Origin: Siniperca chuatsi
Taxonomy: Eukaryota; Chordata; Actinopteri; Centrarchiformes; Sinipercidae
Reading direction: 5' to 3'
Length of the DNA: 64,000 nucleotides
Assembly (NCBI RefSeq): GCF_020085105.1
Contig: NC_058044.1
Location: 34,622,952-34,686,951, forward strand
Part shown: positions 46,580 to 58,800 of the stretch, in pieces
Layout of the letters: each line of letters starts with the position of its first letter
Numbering within the stretch: position 1 is the first letter of the stretch
The notes under the pieces: model-generated
Seen by the model: the letters and a program-made list of their open reading frames with translations, nothing else
What the model was told of the DNA's origin: nothing
Database searches by the model: none
Position numbers and translations under genes: made by a program

Positions 46580-48463
46580 ATGTCCTCTGAGGGGGCGGTG
46601 CCAGCAGCAGAACCCAGGTCACATCGCCTCTCCGCCTGGTTTGACCCTGAAACTGCTGCGGTGAGATCAGGGCTTTATTTGAATTTAAAGTCTAACTTCC
46701 CATAAATGATTATTCAGTAGAGTGGAATTCCAAATCTCTGCGTCTGTGCAGGTGGTGACCATCCTGTTGGGGCTGGTCCAGGTGCTGCTGTCTGTCCCGC
46801 TCGCTTACACTGACCCAACTCTGCCAGAGCTCTTCATACTGCCACTTGTCTTAGGAATTGTAGTATGTACCTCATGATTCTTATTCTGATTCTTAGTCTA
46901 TCAGTAGTTTCAACAGCTTCAACTGTAATCCTCCAGTAAATGTATATATCTTATGAAGCCCTTAGCACACTGATGCTACTGTAAAAATCTTAATGAGTAT
47001 CACTCTTTAGAGTCTTTAGTGACATGGAGGTCAAATATACCAAAAGGTGACAAGCTCTTGCAGATTGTCTGCATTTGCATATAACTTTATATGGTCATAA
47101 GACCATCATCAGGCAAGAATACCATGACCAAAATCTAAAATGTGGGTAGTATATATAACCCCAATAGACCCATAAGAGCACTTAAATGTAAGGCTGACAG
47201 CTGTACACATTCCTCACTGAGTGTGCTGAGTCGTCAGTGTCATTAAAGCGCCCCTCAGTGGTGACTGAAAGCAACAGCAACAGCTCAGCCTCAAAATCAC
47301 AATGTGTGTGTGTGTGTGTGTGTGTGTTGCAGATTGTGGCAGGAGGATCATTCACCATGGCCAATGAGAGGAACCCCAGCAGATTACTGGTATTGATAAC
47401 AAGCTAATGTAAAGGTTCATGGGATCTACCCACCTTCTGTATTTCCATTCTAACAGCAAACTTTTAGGCTGAAAATGTAGCTCTTGCAGTATTGAAGGTT
47501 TTTAATGTCACATTCCTGAAAATATTTCTTAAACAATAAAATCTCATGTAAACTTGAGTGTTACATTGTGTACTCTAAGAACACAAACTCATAATATTAC
47601 AACCATATGATAAGATAATACTCATCGTCAGCCTAAGGAATAGGTGAACTGACAGCCCGTGCCTTTTGGGGCCAATGTAATGTTACTTTACTTGTAGTAA
47701 TAATAGTAATGTACTTTTTAAGTGTTTACAGTCATTTCACATCAAAGTGAAGAGCATCACCTCTTCCAGAATTGACTATAGTTTAACCAGTGTACGGGTG
47801 TTTCAAAGTGCACAGTGATGGATCTTGACTGCCCCCCTCCACAGCTTCAAGGTTGTGCGTGCAGTAATGTGGTTGGCCTGCTGGGGGCGCTGCTTGCCTT
47901 CTGCTTCTACTGCTACAGCTTGAGCACTGTGCACCAAGAAGAGCTGTGTGCGCCCATTTCTTTTGACCGATACGGACATTCAAGTGATGGCTGTCCCCTG
48001 GAGCTCCTGACGGTCAGTGTGTTTCCTTCATCCAGCTCTTCTTTTCTAGGAAAAAGAACAAACAGATAATAGGATTAATGGCTACGCTGAATGGTGGAGG
48101 TTAGGGAGGATGGAGAGATGGGCCAGATGGAAGAATGGTGATGATGATGGGGAGAAGTAAATGAACGCCTAGATTCAGTAGAAGGATAAAAAGAGAAGGT
48201 TGCAGCACCATCAGATTTCTGACCTAAGAGATAAGGACAAGTGGATAGTCCTGTCTCATGAGAAGACTCGGTGTAGATTATGTAATGTAGATAATTGTAG
48301 AAGTTTAGTCACTTCAGTGTGTATAAGCGCATGATGTGTTTTCTTATCTCCTGCAGGCCTACTTCTGGAGTTTGACCCTGCTGCTGCTGCTGTACGACAC
48401 TGGGGCTGTGGTCCTGCACTGCCTCCTGTCTGTCTCTGCCCTCAAAGCCCTCAAAACAGACTA

Positions 48464-48464
<1 letters not shown>
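46580..48464 (+). CDS. MS4A-like four-transmembrane protein, spliced
   Basis: Coding exons 46580-46660, 46752-46862, 47333-47389, 47845-48012 and 48357-48464, all with AG/GT borders and phase-0 introns, give about 174 residues. The ATG follows an acceptor (TTGCAG/TAAC) by four bases. Hydrophobic segments: about 28-46, 54-73, 91-109, 142-168. Cys118 and Cys133 lie in the TM3-TM4 loop, like the outer-loop pair of MS4A proteins. Exons 2 and 3 are 37 and 19 codons, exactly as in the minus-strand MS4A gene at 22-30 kb. The G-x-P-x-x-L-G motif before TM1 is absent, and the N-terminus is short and different. It is likely a diverged MS4A paralog; a TMEM176-type protein is the alternative. The third exon uses a TG tract as its acceptor context. 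Function unknown. Confidence 0.75.
47303..47326. repeat. (TG)12 tract at an MS4A-like acceptor
   Basis: It ends four bases before the AG (47331-47332) of the 57-base third coding exon and replaces the polypyrimidine tract. Confidence 0.95.

Positions 48465-48467
<3 letters not shown>

Positions 48468-48506
<39 letters not shown>
48468..48506. repeat. (CA)n at the start of the MS4A-like 3' UTR
   Basis: Starts a few bases after the TAA at 48462-48464. Confidence 0.95.
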
Positions 48507-48508
<2 letters not shown>

Positions 48509-48772
48509 AAACACACATGTTGTACGTGTTGAATTACTCATTAGCAGTAGAATTGAAAAACACTTGTTACAGATTTTTAAAAGTGTCGATCCTGCAGATT
48601 TCTCTTTTAGTGGATTTGGTGACACAGTTTTCATAAAGTTGATCAATGGAGTTCTATTCACACCAACATGTGTCCTGACATCATAGAGTGTAACAACAGT
48701 GGCAGGCAGGAAATAAGTTCTTAGCACAGAATTAAATAGCCAGTAAATAAGTGATGAAATATTTAAAGCAGA

Positions 48773-48778
48773 AATAAA
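48773..48778 (+). terminator. Candidate poly(A) signal
   Basis: AATAAA about 310 bases after the stop of the plus-strand MS4A-like gene. Position is the only support. Confidence 0.35.
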
Positions 48779-49244
48779 AAGAAAAGAAATGGATTTAATT
48801 GATTTAACCACCAACAACCAAACAAGCTTTAAAAAATGGATTATTTGAACACAGCCTACCATGGCATAAGTGAGATAAGACATGAAAATAATGTTATTTT
48901 TATATCATCACTGATATTAGAGCAAGACTGCTAGCCGATAAATCGGTATATATGTGGTCTGATCAGTAACTGTAAATGTTAGTACAGAAATGCTAAAGTA
49001 GGTTTGAGGTCAAACAGTTCGTCCACCAGAGAGCGCTGGCACGTCCCAATCAGTATACGTCTAAAACAAATTCATGAATTCATAAATGATGACTATGTTA
49101 TGTGTTTATGTTTAACAAAAATATTGTAGCCCAATATATAAATAATTATTTTATTTATTTAGTCTTTGCGACTCAACCGTGCGATGAGGTCAGTAGAAGC
49201 CTGGAGCAGAATGTGTTTTCCAGTAGTCGCACTATTTAAAGAAT

Positions 49245-49640
49245 TCTTTGACATTTTGGGAAATATGCATATTTTCTTTCTTATTGAGAGTGAGATGAGG
49301 AGACTGATACCACTCTCATGTCTCTACCTGTAAATATGGAGTCGGAGCCAGGAGGCAATTAGCTTAGCTTAGCATAAAGACTAGAAGCAGAGGGAAACAG
49401 CTAGCCTAAAAATACCTACCAACACCTCTCAAGCTCAGTTAACATGTTGACTCCCCCTAAAACCACACATTGTTGTTACATGTCTGTTTGTGTATGAATG
49501 AAACAAACAAAATACAACTAGCTGTTTCCACCTTCTTCCAGTCTTTATGCTAAGCTAAGCTTCTGGCTCCATCACCGTACTTAACCCACAAACATGACAG
49601 TGGTATCAATCACTCTCAGCAGGAAAGTTCGAGGCGTTCA
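49245..49640. mobile_element. Fold-back MITE
   Basis: The left arm (about 49245-49410: TTTTGGGAAATATGC, GAGAGTGAGATGAGGAGACT, GATACCACTCTCATGTCT, TTAGCTTAGCTTAGCATAAA, GGGAAACAGCTAG) reappears reversed in the right arm (about 49512-49630: CTAGCTGTTTCC, AGTCTTTATGCTAAGCTAAG, CATGACAGTGGTATCAATC, CTCTCAGCAGGAAAG), around a loop of about 100 bases. A single-arm copy lies at 110-236. Confidence 0.7.
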
Positions 49641-50864
49641 AGGGAAAGTCTGTCAGTTTGGTCAAGTAGCCCCTGTAGCACTCTCCTCATTCACCTGGAT
49701 TTCATTACTGTATGTGGAACTTTGGTCAGCTAGTTTTCTCTAGTGTCCTAGTGGCTAGTGGTTCCCAACCTGGGCATCAGGACCCCACAAGTATTTCTGT
49801 TAATACTTCTGTTGACGTTTCGCTATCTTTTCTGTGGGCCACATATCCCTTACCTGATCATCGCTCCAGCTCTTTGGAGCTCAGGTGAGACAGTCGGAAA
49901 CTGGAACCATTGAATGACGATTTCAAGAGAAAACAAAAACTTATTACGATTGCCGTCTTGTTTATTTAGAAAAAACATTCTGGCTACACTGCCAGCCCAC
50001 ATAGCCATGACAAACATACCTCAGCAGGGAGCCATAGCTGGCATGGTGGTTAAAGGCAAGCAGCCTTAAATATATCTACTAAATACAATTTTTGTGAAAG
50101 ATTGTGCACCATGTTTTCCCTAAACCTCCATCGTATTTGTGAGAGCCTTAATAATGAGGAGCCCTGCTGATGTGAATGTAAACTTGGATGTGGCTGGGCC
50201 TGGAGTACTACACACACACAACACATTCATTTTTGCAGCTCTAAAGCTAAACTAAGCATTTTTTGCCATTTGGGGGCAGAAAAATTCACTAACAAGCTGA
50301 CAAATCCACAGCCTGACATATTATTGCCTTAGAAAGTCGCTATTGTATTTGTTGGCACAAATACATATTTACATTTCCAACTGATTCAAAGCAAAAGTAG
50401 CATTCAGTCCAATATTCACTCTCTTTTAGCTCTGGTTTGGTCTCTATCAACTCCTGAGAAAAGTATCTGGCTCTTTAGCTGCTCGATGTTTGACTTTATT
50501 CAGCAGCCAGTCTCTAACAGTGTGTTTTTGCCATCTGATGCTGGACAGACTGTGTACAGTTGCTTTATGGTTCAGTGTTTGTTAAAAAAAGCTGCCTGCT
50601 GGAAACAGCTGAGAAGAGCAGTAACCACAGAGTGCATTTAGAACCAAACAATGGAACTAAAACTAAGAGGCGAAAATGAGATATTATACATCCTGTGGTA
50701 GAAGAAGAAACCCAGATTATTGGCGCTTCAAGCCAGGATTCCAGTAGAAATGTACAGTAAACGAAGGTTTTGCCAACTGACTTGTAAACACACAATTCCT
50801 GCTATGATAGCGCTCTGCTAGCTACTACCTAATAGCTAACGGTCAAGTGTGGTTTTTATATGAT
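49641..50864. other. Unassigned non-coding stretch
   Basis: No gene or repeat is recognised beyond short AC runs near 50210. Confidence 0.35.
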
Positions 50865-52034
50865 GGGCACGGCTAATTATGTATGATTGGATAAATGTAT
50901 GTTTACGCCTTTAATCACAGATTGAGTCATCCAAATGATTTGAATGTTTTACAGGAAAAGAGAGGGATTTTGATATAAAAACACAAATATATTTGGCATG
51001 TAGCCTACCTGTAGAGATAAACAACTGAGGGACGCAGGATTAGAACTTGGAAAATGTATTTTCAATATCACTGTGTCTTTAAATCAATCTCTTGGTCTGG
51101 AGTTGGAATGCTTAGGACCAAATTCAGAGACCATATGTCTGATATATACTTAAAGTGACTGGTTAACCTTTTCAGGGCAGGAAATATGAATATGTGACAA
51201 AATGACAAAAGTGTATCACTGTAAATATAACAGATATATATATAACAGAATCTATCATCACACTTGCTCTTCATGAATCTGTGCATATTGTTTTACCCAT
51301 AGCAGATGTACTGAAACACTTCAGTTTGGGGAAATCGACGTTACCTGATGTAACTGCAGTTTTATGAGAATGCGCACAGCCTTTTTTTGGCAGTTGCTAT
51401 TGGTTACCCCGATGACACATACAGTACTGTACAGTACATTCACTTGTCTTAATCAAAAAACTGTGTAACGACTGCAGACTGTACAGAACTCAGCTGCTAG
51501 GCTGTTTACCAGGACCAAGAAGTACGACCACATCACACCTGTTTCAGCCTCTTTACATCGGTTCCCTGTTTGTTTCAGGATTGATTTTAAGATCTTGTTG
51601 ATTATTTTTAAGGCTCTTCATGGCCTGGCCCCAGATTATATTTTAGACCTTGTAATCCCTTATGAACCTTCATGTAGTTTGAGATCTTTAGGTAGGGGTC
51701 TCCTGTCTGTTCCTGAGTCCAGGATGAAAACAAAGGGGGACAGAGCTTTTGCTATCAGGGCTCCGAGGCTCTGGAACAACCTACCCGAAGACATCAGGCT
51801 GTCTGAGTCAGTGTCTTCGTTTAAGTCTCGTCTCAAAACACATTTTTATCTGAAAGCAGATCCTGATTTTACCTGAACTGACTGTTTATTTTATTGCTTT
51901 TGTGTATTTTATGTATTTTTTTTTTAATATTTTGTCATTCACTGTGGTATTTTATTTCTTTTGTTGTGAAGCACGTTGTACTTTGTTTTGATAAGTGCTC
52001 TATAAATAAAGTTCTATTATTATTATTATTATTA
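50865..52034 (+). mobile_element. Second copy of the insert-plus-LINE composite
   Basis: From GGGCACGGCTAATTATG to the (ATT)n tail this matches 40884-42053 at a constant offset of 9981, with about four base changes seen by eye (near 51796, 51801, 51875 and 52014). It begins three bases inside the start of the 577-bp insert and has none of the upstream RT. Confidence 0.85.
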
Positions 52035-52827
52035 CTGTACATACATATTTTACATTGTGTTTTGCAATGTTTTATGTCTTTACAATTTTATAACAAATCA
52101 AATATCATCAGTTGTTCAGATGCATCCGTGGCCACTGTCTACGACTGACGCAGCGCTCGCAGCTTTGAATGTGTTCACTGAATGCTTAATGATGTCTTGG
52201 ATTTTTTCCCTGATGATTGCCTTCATTTTCAAACAACTATCAGACTGAAAACACTCATTGATACGCTGCGCTTTGACTCAAATACCGATGCTCTCTGTAA
52301 AAAGGTCCAGCAGCGTTCTGACCAGGGAACCCGGACACAGCACACTGGCCTCTCTTTTATTCCTGTAGCCACTAAGAGGCTGAATCTCTTAATGTAATAC
52401 AGAGGCTTGCACACCTGCTCTTTATCTTTACAGTGTCTTACCGAGAACTGTACTTTATTAGGTGTGGGTCTTAATCTACCGCTTTAATTCATTGTGGTAA
52501 GCGTCTATCATTGGCTTGATGTTGCTGTTGTCATTTTTAAATGTATCATTTTAAAATACACTTCCTTAACTTTATTGTTGACAAAGTATTTGTTATGGTA
52601 AGTCCAAATCAATTCCCAATGAATGCTCTTAAGGAGATTTTTCCAGGAGTGTTTCCTACGAGAAGTGGCAGGGCAACGTATCGTATGTCTGTTGATGCCA
52701 TTTAACAAAATGTCTGTCTCGAACACTGACTGCTGCCCTGCAACAGCCTCAACAAACATGCAGCTACTGCATCAAATACTATGCTATATTCTTGTGTGGG
52801 CATTGGAATTCAGTGTAAGTGATATCA
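52035..52827. other. Unassigned non-coding stretch
   Basis: No family is recognised. A few short ORFs overlap on both strands. Confidence 0.3.
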
Positions 52828-53400
52828 TCAAAATGTTGTTTCGGACCCATCTATCAATACTGACTTATTTTTATACTTCAGATTTTTATTATTCCATATT
52901 AAATGCTTGTGTGGAGAGAAACTGAGAGTGTGTATAAATAAGACAGGCTGCCTGTGAACACTGGCTAATTGAAGAGGGAATTTATTCACATCAAAAGAAG
53001 AAACTCTATACCGCCAATGTTTTTTCAAGATACAATTTGGAATGAAGTACCATAAGTTATCTGTCTCTGTGCAAAGATGTGAACCATCGCCATGCACCCC
53101 AAACATTAATTTAGCATCCATGAGGTGTTCAATAAGGCCAAATGTCTTCTTCCAATTCCTCAAAAAGGATTGTGTTTCTATGGCTATTATTATAATAACC
53201 ATATACAGTATGTTACCATTAATAAAAAAAACAGCATCCATAAATTCAATAACTAAAATGATCCATCTTCCAGAATCATGAGCAATATGTTTAAGTACTT
53301 TCTCCTGAAGTGATCCTTTCAATATAGCTGCACCAGCACAGTTACTATTACCATAAGCCATCCAAATGTTATCTCCCCATCGACGTCTCCAAAAATGTAA
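52828..53400 (-). pseudogene. Possible L1/Tx1-like endonuclease remnant
   Basis: Minus-strand reading WRRRWGDNIWMAYGNSNCAG, AAILKGSLQEKVL, HDSGRWIILVIEFMDAVFFI and NGNI resembles the first half of an L1/Tx1-type APE endonuclease (the blocks W...G, GRWIIL, N-x-Y). The later part has no clear G-D-F-N or D-H motif. No RT is attached. A chance ORF cannot be excluded. Confidence 0.35.
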
Positions 53401-53689
53401 GTCTGAAGCTAGAGCTAGAAATGTGCCGGGCCAGCTCCAGCATCCAGGCGCTGCTGAAATGACGTCTGTTGTGAGTCAGTCCTCGTTTCTGAAGAAAGCA
53501 GCGCGTGCAGCACACTGGCAGCAGGAGATGGAACATTACCGTCACATAGGGGTTTCCCTTATATCAGCTGAGCACAGGACCCCACCATTACACTGCGATG
53601 TAGGGGACGCCAGCGGGAGAACGGGCCCAGTTCAAATAATAGCACCTAAATATGTCGGCACACAGTAAGTATTCAAAACGTTTAGAACT

Positions 53690-54284
53690 ATGAATCACGA
53701 GTCCGTTACAGTTCACCAGTGCTGTTTTAGAACATTTAAATTTTGTCCCATCACCCCCCGCAAACGATGGCACGTGGATGCTTCCTGAAATGGCGGCGGT
53801 TTCTGTCAGTGTGGAGTGAAACTTTCATATTTTGGGCGGAAATTTGGTCGTTTTCTAGCATATTTTGTCGACTGCAGTCGTCTGTTTAGTAAAGTAAGCA
53901 TTATCGGAATACAGAGACGTTTGACAGTGATCGTCGGGGCCGAGCGGTGTCATTCTAGGCTCCGTTTTTGATCGCCAAATCGCTGGGCTTCCCTCGAAGT
54001 TGACGGTGGGAGCCTGACATTACGATCATACCGACTGTTGTTATCATCAGATTGCTCAACGCGGAACCGTCAGGTTAGACTGGAGTCGGCCGGGTAGCTA
54101 GCTAGCTAGCTAGCTAGCTCGGCGGCCAAAGCGCGTCGATACGACTCGGCTTTTCGTTGTGCTGGATTCCGGGCAGGTCGAAGATCCTGAGGACGTGTCA
54201 CGTCACCTGTCACTTGCAATAAATAGGTGGTGTTGGATGTCACCGCCAGTCAGTGTCAGGCTGAATTTGGTTTGCTAGCATCAT
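53690..54284 (+). promoter_or_regulatory. vps37c: vps37c promoter and non-coding first exon
   Basis: This is the most CpG-rich stretch of the window (GGGGCCGAGCGGTG, GGAGTCGGCCGGGTAGC, AAAGCGCGTCGATACGACTC), with a (GCTA)n run at about 54096-54119. The first exon ends at 54284 (ATCAT/GTAAGT). Its 5' limit is not seen. It splices to the acceptor at 54715-54716, 17 bases before the ATG. No TATA box stands out, as expected for a housekeeping CpG promoter. Confidence 0.5.
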
Positions 54285-54733
54285 GTAAGTACCAGTTCAT
54301 TTTCTCCCGTTTTCTTGCTTCACTGTCACCAGTGTCTGAACGGCTTGTTCTCTTTTGTGGCCTACAGTCACTCACCTCGATAGTATGACCATACTATGAC
54401 TTTAATATGCTAACTAGCTATTAGCCAACTGTGTACAAAATATTGCATTCTAAATGTGTTACCATCACTTCTATTGATTAAAAAATGCTCACATTTATCA
54501 TATATCACGGACACGGTTATTTTATAAAGGGAGTGGCTGCAGGTGACATGTTTTTTTGTCTTGAGTTGTCAACAATATCTTGATAAGTCGGTGACTAATA
54601 ATTATCTACTCAAGGTTAGTAACATTAAAATATCTAAGTTAGGCCTCTGACTGTCCACTTTTTGTTTCCAAACATTGTTTTTAACTCTTGTTTCCTGGTT
54701 CCTTTATGACGGACAGCCATCCTGGCAAATCAA

Positions 54734-55783
54734 ATGGAGAAGCTCCAGGACTTGAGCCAATCAGAGCTACAGGAGCTCCTCGACAACCCGGAGAGGGTGG
54801 AGTCTATGGCTCTGGAGTCTGACGAGGTAAAAATGATGCTTCACTTTCCATTTGGCGTCCGTTTATGAAAGGCAGCATTTTCTGGCTTTCAGAGAGGCTG
54901 AGCTCTCAGATAAAAGGGTTTTGTGAAAAGCTAGCCATTTGATTTAGAAGTCCTTAAACCTTGCAGGGGGTTGGTTGAGCCTCTCACTGTAGGTAAAATG
55001 AAATGACACAAACCACCCAAACTGCTGGTGAAATATGCATTACAGTAGTCTAATCTGCTTGAAATAAACGCCTGAACAAGTTTTTCGGCATCTTGTTGGC
55101 ATAGGAACAGCCGTACCTTTGCAATATTTCTTACATGAAAGAAAGCTGCTTTGGTCACCTTCTTTATGTGGGATTTAAAGTTTAAGCCTGAGTCTAGAAT
55201 AACGCCCAGGCTTGTGACTTCAAATTTAACCTGTGGGTCCAATATGCGAAGTTTGACGAGATGTAGTTCTCTTTTTGTTTGTGGACCAGCTAATAAAATT
55301 TCTGTTTTCTGACCATTTAATTTAAGAAAGTTGGTCTGCATCCACTTGTTTACTGCAGCCAAACCAGTTGATAAATGGCAAAACTTTTGGTCATTACTTG
55401 GGTCCAATGAAATATACCAATGTGTGGCATCAGCAGAAATGTGGAAATTAAGCTTATGTATTAGATTAATCAACTAAGCTTTTAAAAAATAATTTAAACA
55501 ACTGTTTAAACTAATAACAAATGCCAGTTTGGTTCAGCTCTTTATTGTCCCACAAGGGGACATTCTCACTGAGACATTAAGAATTGAAAACATTAAAAGT
55601 GCTGCATCTATACACGCAATACTGCATATAATAAAAACTAACAGCATCAATACGAATGGGGATAAGATAAAGTGCTGTGTTAGAATTAGGAGCGCTTGTT
55701 GGCATAAATGAAAATGTGAAACGGTGGCACCTAATGGTTTTAGCTTTCCATGCAGTTTACAGACTAAAAATATCTGAACTTAC

Positions 55784-55820
<37 letters not shown>

Positions 55821-58800
55821 TTAACATGTCCTTCTCATGTCTGAATAAGAACTCAAATCACAACGGCAATCTGACTAGGTCAGTCCTGTAGCATTTCTGT
55901 AACACTGATCATTCAAATCTCTTTTGCACAAAGAAAATTAAATATATTTCATAAACCTGGAAACACTTTGAATTAGCTAGTTTTAAGTTGTTAGGGAGAT
56001 TCTTCTCATGTTAGATCAATCTGTAAAAATGACGGGGCAAAAGGTAAAAAAAAAAAATGTGAAAAACACCACAATAATATTCAAAACCAGCTGTATCCCT
56101 CCTCATATTTTGCATTTGTATTAATGCCTAACTGCATTAAAACTGCAAATAAAATTATGAACATCCAGAAAAATGTTTTACATACAGTGTGTGTGAACAG
56201 GATGGAGGGGCATGTCCCCATCTGTTTTTGATTGACAGCTGTTACACCACAGGGAACTAGAGAGTGCCGGTGTTACACCGTAGGGAACAAGAGACAAAGT
56301 AAACAAACTTGTGTTGCAGCTACATGCGGGCAGACAGTATGTTGTTAGTGGTACTGAAGAGTAAGAACCATACCAGCACCTAAGTGGACCCAAGCGCAAT
56401 TTGCAGGTGCGTTTGCATGCTATTTATTGTACCACAGCTGAGCAGCTAATTAGCTATCTAACCTGCAAACTGATGTTAGCGGTGCACTTTTCCCTGGTGA
56501 ATGTTTGTCAGTGGCTCGTTCAACAAGCTAAGGTGCAGGACAAGATGTGTGTTCATGTTTGTAAGTTAGATAAGAAGGAGACTTTTAACAGTTAAGCTAA
56601 TGTGGGTTGTTGTTCAGAGTCTGTGGCTCTTGTGTTGTGTAGCATCTAGCTTAGTGTGACCCAAAAATATGAAATAAAAATATCTCCCTATTAGGTTTCT
56701 GATTTTTTTTTTTTCCTCAAAGGAGAACACAGGACAAGTAATTTACACGGCAGATATGTGCTGTAGCAGACAAAAAAATTACTTTTTGGACTTTAAGGCC
56801 TCAATGGCAAAACTAGTTTTGAAGTCCATCAGCAATGCAGCCTGTGAGAGAACTGAGAACACTCCTCTCATATTATTACTTTCCAACTCACCACTGCTGT
56901 GACACCACTCCCTCTGTGCTAAATGTCACCCAGCATTTTGACTCTTTCTGTAACATCCCATCATGTCTGAATGAAACCATGAGGAACATTTATGTAACAG
57001 ATACCTACTTGTATGTCCGAGTGACAAGAAGCCGTCACTTAAACAAATAAATGAAGTCATCAGTGCTACATCATCCATATGTGAAAAGGGCTGCAAACAT
57101 GCTTACCCCTTTGATTGGGCTAATACTGTACATGGAAATGAGGTTGGAGGTGGTGTGTTCACATGATTATCTTTTCTAACATTCATTTATAATATGAAAT
57201 CACTCTCCACCAGTTCTTATGAAGTGCCTCGCAGTGCCCTCTACCCACTAGGACTGGGTATTGTTTGAAATTTGTTGATACTAGTATCAATATGATACCC
57301 AGTTTTGGTACTGATAATAGAAAGATACTTTGTGACAAAGATATTTTTTACCCATTAAGCTAAAAATACCTTTGCCAAAACCTTACTTTGAGAAATATAG
57401 TTTTCTACAAACAAAAAGCCAAAGATCTTGAATATGTAAACACAAACATGTGTACTAGAACTTTGTCTAAATAGAATCGTCTAAAACTGGCAAATCAGGA
57501 ACTATCTGATCAGAGAATAAGAAAACTACATATTGAATCTGACCAGATGCCGGCTTTCTTCATTTTACAGTTTATATTGAGGTTTGATACTCAGCCCTAC
57601 TCCCCACAGAATATTTGCACTGCAAAAAATAAAACAATAATCCCTCTGCATTTAGTGGTATCCACAAATTGCCCAAAATGTAAAGCTGACGTAGTCTGAT
57701 GCCTGTCTTTCTCCCAATCAGATCCAGAACATCCAGCTGGAGAGAGAGATGGCCCTGGCATCAAATCGCAGCCTGGCTGAGCAAAACCTGGACATGAAGC
57801 CTCGTCTGGAGTCACAGAAGGAGGTGCTGGTGGAGAGATACTCTCAGCTAGAGGCCGTCAGAGAAACCTACAGACAACACTGCTCCCTGAGAGGTAGGAG
57901 GGAAGGAGAAAGGAACAAAGGGTGGATGAATAAGTGGCGTGAGGAATGGAGAGTTCTGAGACATTCAATCAGTAACTCATGAGCTGTGATTGTGTCCAAC
58001 TGTCAAGCAGCTTCACAACAAATAAAATGTTAACACATTTTTCCTGCAGTCTGCCAGAAAGAAAAACTTGAAAGTCTTCTTCACACTGATTGATCAATGT
58101 TAGGACAATTGATATTATTACCTAGTGAAACACACACAAAAATTCCCAGCTTGTGTCCAAACAAATAGACTGACAAATGAGCCAAATGACATATCAATTA
58201 ACAACACGAGCAGCTGCTCAACTGCACAGTCACCTAATTCAATTCTACAGAAGGTTCCTTGCAATCATAGATCCAGACTCTGCAGCTCCAGAGGCAGAAA
58301 TACCTGCTGAAAGCACAAAACTACAGGAGAGAGATGTCGAGTCAGTAACTAATGTCATCTCATAGGAAAGTTAAAGTTTTCCATCTTAAAGTTGACTGGA
58401 GGATAGACATGAGCAACCCTGCCGGAAGCTAGTCAAATACATGAATCAGCACAGAACTACAGCAACAGAGACAAGAGCACCAACAGTGATCATCCTGCAG
58501 GGTTTCCAGTAAAACCTGATCACTGAACTTGGTTGTTTCAATTATAAAATAGCTATTTAATATTGTTAGGGAAAGCATTACATGACATACCACAGGTTGT
58601 AAGTCTGCCAAAATGCGAGCTGTAGCTTGGCAGAATTGCATTCTAGTCTGCTCAGGCTGCTGTCAGAAAAGGCGGAGATATCAGCTATGCTTTAGTTAAT
58701 GGAAAAATGTAATCACTTTGGCAATCTATTGTGATATGGTGTCTGAGTACATAATTGAAACACTGGTACACTGGTATTGCTTTTTGGTATATTTTTAGTG

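Noticed and set aside
53366..53668. 100-codon ORF upstream of vps37c
   Set aside because: It lacks family signature and splice support, and partly overlaps the LINE-like remnant and promoter region.
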